Shown piece after piece: positions 7,626-8,778 of a stretch of DNA of 8,778 nt; position 1 is the stretch's first letter; the number at the start of each line of letters is the position of its first letter. A model generated the notes under the pieces. The model ran no database searches. It worked only from the letters and a program-made list of their open reading frames with translations, and was not told where the DNA came from. The stretch comes from Eubacteriales bacterium (GTDB lineage: Bacteria; Bacillota; Clostridia; Oscillospirales; CAG-382). The translations under genes and the position numbers were made by a program. The DNA is taken from contig JAQVQF010000088.1 of NCBI GenBank assembly GCA_028701715.1, positions 1 through 8,778 on the forward strand, in the 5' to 3' direction.

Positions 7626-8778
7626 TCATATCCTCGTTTCCGTAGTCATCCACGCTTCGGCGACTTTGATCCCGTCGGCTGCGGCCGACATTATCCCACC
7701 CGCGTAACCTGCGCCCTCGCCCGCCGGATAAAGCCCTTGTATTCCGGCGCAAAGGGTGCTTTTATCCCTCAGTATCCTGACCGGGCAGGTGCTGCGGCTT
7801 TCGACACCTGTCAGCACGGCGTCGGGAGACGCAAAACCCGTTATCTGTCTGTCAAGCAGAGGGATTCCCTCAGTTAATGTTTCATATACAAAATACGGAA
7901 GTAATGTCCTTAAATCCGTACCCGTAACCCCTCTCGGATATGACGGGCAAACCTTACCGAAAATTGTTGTCACTCTCCCGTCAAGAAAATCACCCACCGT
8001 CTGCGCGGGAGCTTTATAGCTACCGCCGCCGTAAATGAACGCTTTTCTTTCCAGCTCACGCTGAAAATACATACCCGCAAGCGGTCCCTCACCCTGTATA
8101 TCTCCGGGTTGTACGCTGACAAGCAGCGCGTTGTTGGCGTTTTCGCCGTCCCGAGCATGGACGCTCATACCGTTGGTAACCAGCCCATTTTTCTCGCTTG
8201 CAGCTGCGACAACGCTCCCTCCCGGACACATACAGAAGGAATAAAGAATTCGTCCGTTTTTTGTGTGTGCGGATATTTTATATTCCGCCGCCGGGAGACC
8301 GAGAGAAGACGCGTCCGCATGATATCTCGCAAGGTTTATATCCTTTTGAAGGTGCTCTATCCTCACGCCCACAGAAAAGGGCTTTCTTTCCATCATAACG
8401 CCATTCTTATAAAGTGTCTCAAATGTGTCACGCGCGGAATGCCCTATGGCGAGGAAAATTGTATCGGCATCTGTTTTATACATCCCGGAAGAAGCTTCAA
8501 ATAATGCGGCGTATATATTATTACCGTCGGTTTCGTAACCGATAAATCTGCAGCCGAAGCGGAACTCACCACCGAGCGATATTATATCGTTTCTTATATT
8601 TTTAATAACACATCTTAATTTATCTGTGCCGATATGAGGGTGGGCTTCATACAGTATTTCCTCCGGCGCACCGTAACGCACAAAGGTTTCGAGCACGAAA
8701 CGGCATCTTAAATTTTCGTCCTTTATCAAAGTTGTGAGCTTGCCGTCGGAAAACGCGCCCGCTCCGCCTTCGCCGAAC
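7626..8778 (-). CDS. FAD-dependent dehydrogenase, COG2509 type (N-terminus outside window)
   Basis: The frame is open to the right edge, so about 383 C-terminal residues are visible and the Rossmann GxGxxG region that binds the FAD ADP part is missing; the TTG at 8729 is an internal leucine. The first visible residues, FGEGGAGAFSDGKL, then FVRYGAPEEILYEAHPHIGTDKL, are hallmark stretches of the COG2509 group of uncharacterised FAD-dependent dehydrogenases. Further marks are TIFLAIGHSARDTF, FSVGVRIEH, a CMCPGG segment, a VESRSTCPVRI stretch, and the C-terminal FAD-contacting YPAGEGAGYAGGIMSAAADG. These proteins are usually about 460-530 residues, so roughly a quarter is cut off. The enzyme is soluble; its natural substrate is not known to me. 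Its stop lies 4 bases before the hydrolase start, so it is co-transcribed with the glycosidase and kinase, although a functional link is not evident. Confidence 0.9.
   Translation of the reverse strand, partial: FGEGGAGAFSDGKLTTLIKDENLRCRFVLETFVRYGAPEEILYEAHPHIGTDKLRCVIKNIRNDIISLGGEFRFGCRFIGYETDGNNIYAALFEASSGMYKTDADTIFLAIGHSARDTFETLYKNGVMMERKPFSVGVRIEHLQKDINLARYHADASSLGLPAAEYKISAHTKNGRILYSFCMCPGGSVVAAASEKNGLVTNGMSVHARDGENANNALLVSVQPGDIQGEGPLAGMYFQRELERKAFIYGGGSYKAPAQTVGDFLDGRVTTIFGKVCPSYPRGVTGTDLRTLLPYFVYETLTEGIPLLDRQITGFASPDAVLTGVESRSTCPVRILRDKSTLCAGIQGLYPAGEGAGYAGGIMSAAADGIKVAEAWMTTETRI
7631..7635 (-). promoter_or_regulatory. Ribosome binding site of the GH123-type gene
   Basis: On the - strand GAGGA lies 9 bases before the ATG at 7621 and is embedded in the final codons of the upstream FAD gene. 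A nearer ATG (7629-7627) is out of frame and meets a stop quickly. Confidence 0.55.

Noticed and set aside
7494..7877. + strand frame spanning the hydrolase-FAD gene junction
   Set aside because: It is a shadow of two real genes on the - strand; its composition is irregular and it matches no family I know.
1..8778. CRISPR arrays, tRNA or rRNA genes, insertion sequences, attachment sites
   Set aside because: No spaced direct repeats, cloverleaf-like stretches, terminal inverted repeats or transposase motifs were seen; coding genes fill nearly the whole window.

Overview
The window looks like a chromosomal segment of a low-to-mid GC (mid-40s percent by eye) Gram-positive anaerobe of the Clostridia, probably an uncultured gut Oscillospirales-type bacterium. 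This assignment is inference. It rests on the ComEC-HolA gene order typical of Firmicutes, a clostridial-style Toprim/DUF4093 protein, a MtaB tRNA methylthiotransferase, and a DUF4091/GH123 glycosidase next to a NahK-like kinase. Nothing in the window is a mobile element, phage, CRISPR array or RNA gene.

Left half (bases 3-4788, + strand): five tightly packed genes read as one operon that begins before the window. In order they are the C-terminal end of a probable ComEC DNA-uptake channel, holA (DNA polymerase III delta), a Toprim/DUF4093 protein related to RNase M5, mtaB (ms2t6A37 tRNA modification), and a 375-residue protein I do not recognise. All four junctions overlap by 1 to 20 bases, so translational coupling is likely. 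The recognised members are mostly information-processing genes (DNA uptake, replication, RNA or nucleic-acid processing, tRNA modification).

Centre (4789-4841): a 53-base convergent intergenic region with a GC-rich hairpin flanked by A and T runs. It can serve as an intrinsic terminator for both converging operons.

Right half (8778-4842, - strand): three genes separated by only 4 and 8 bases, entering from beyond the right edge. They are a COG2509-type FAD-dependent dehydrogenase (N-terminus cut off by the window), a DUF4091/GH123-type glycoside hydrolase without a signal peptide, and an aminoglycoside-phosphotransferase-fold kinase resembling N-acetylhexosamine 1-kinase. The last two make a plausible cytoplasmic pair: the hydrolase releases an N-acetylhexosamine and the kinase phosphorylates it. 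The role of the FAD enzyme beside them is unclear.

I see no clear previously undescribed system. The most interesting items are the unrecognised operon-terminal protein, the cytoplasmic GH123-kinase pair, and the strongly degenerate C-terminal domain of the ComEC-like protein.
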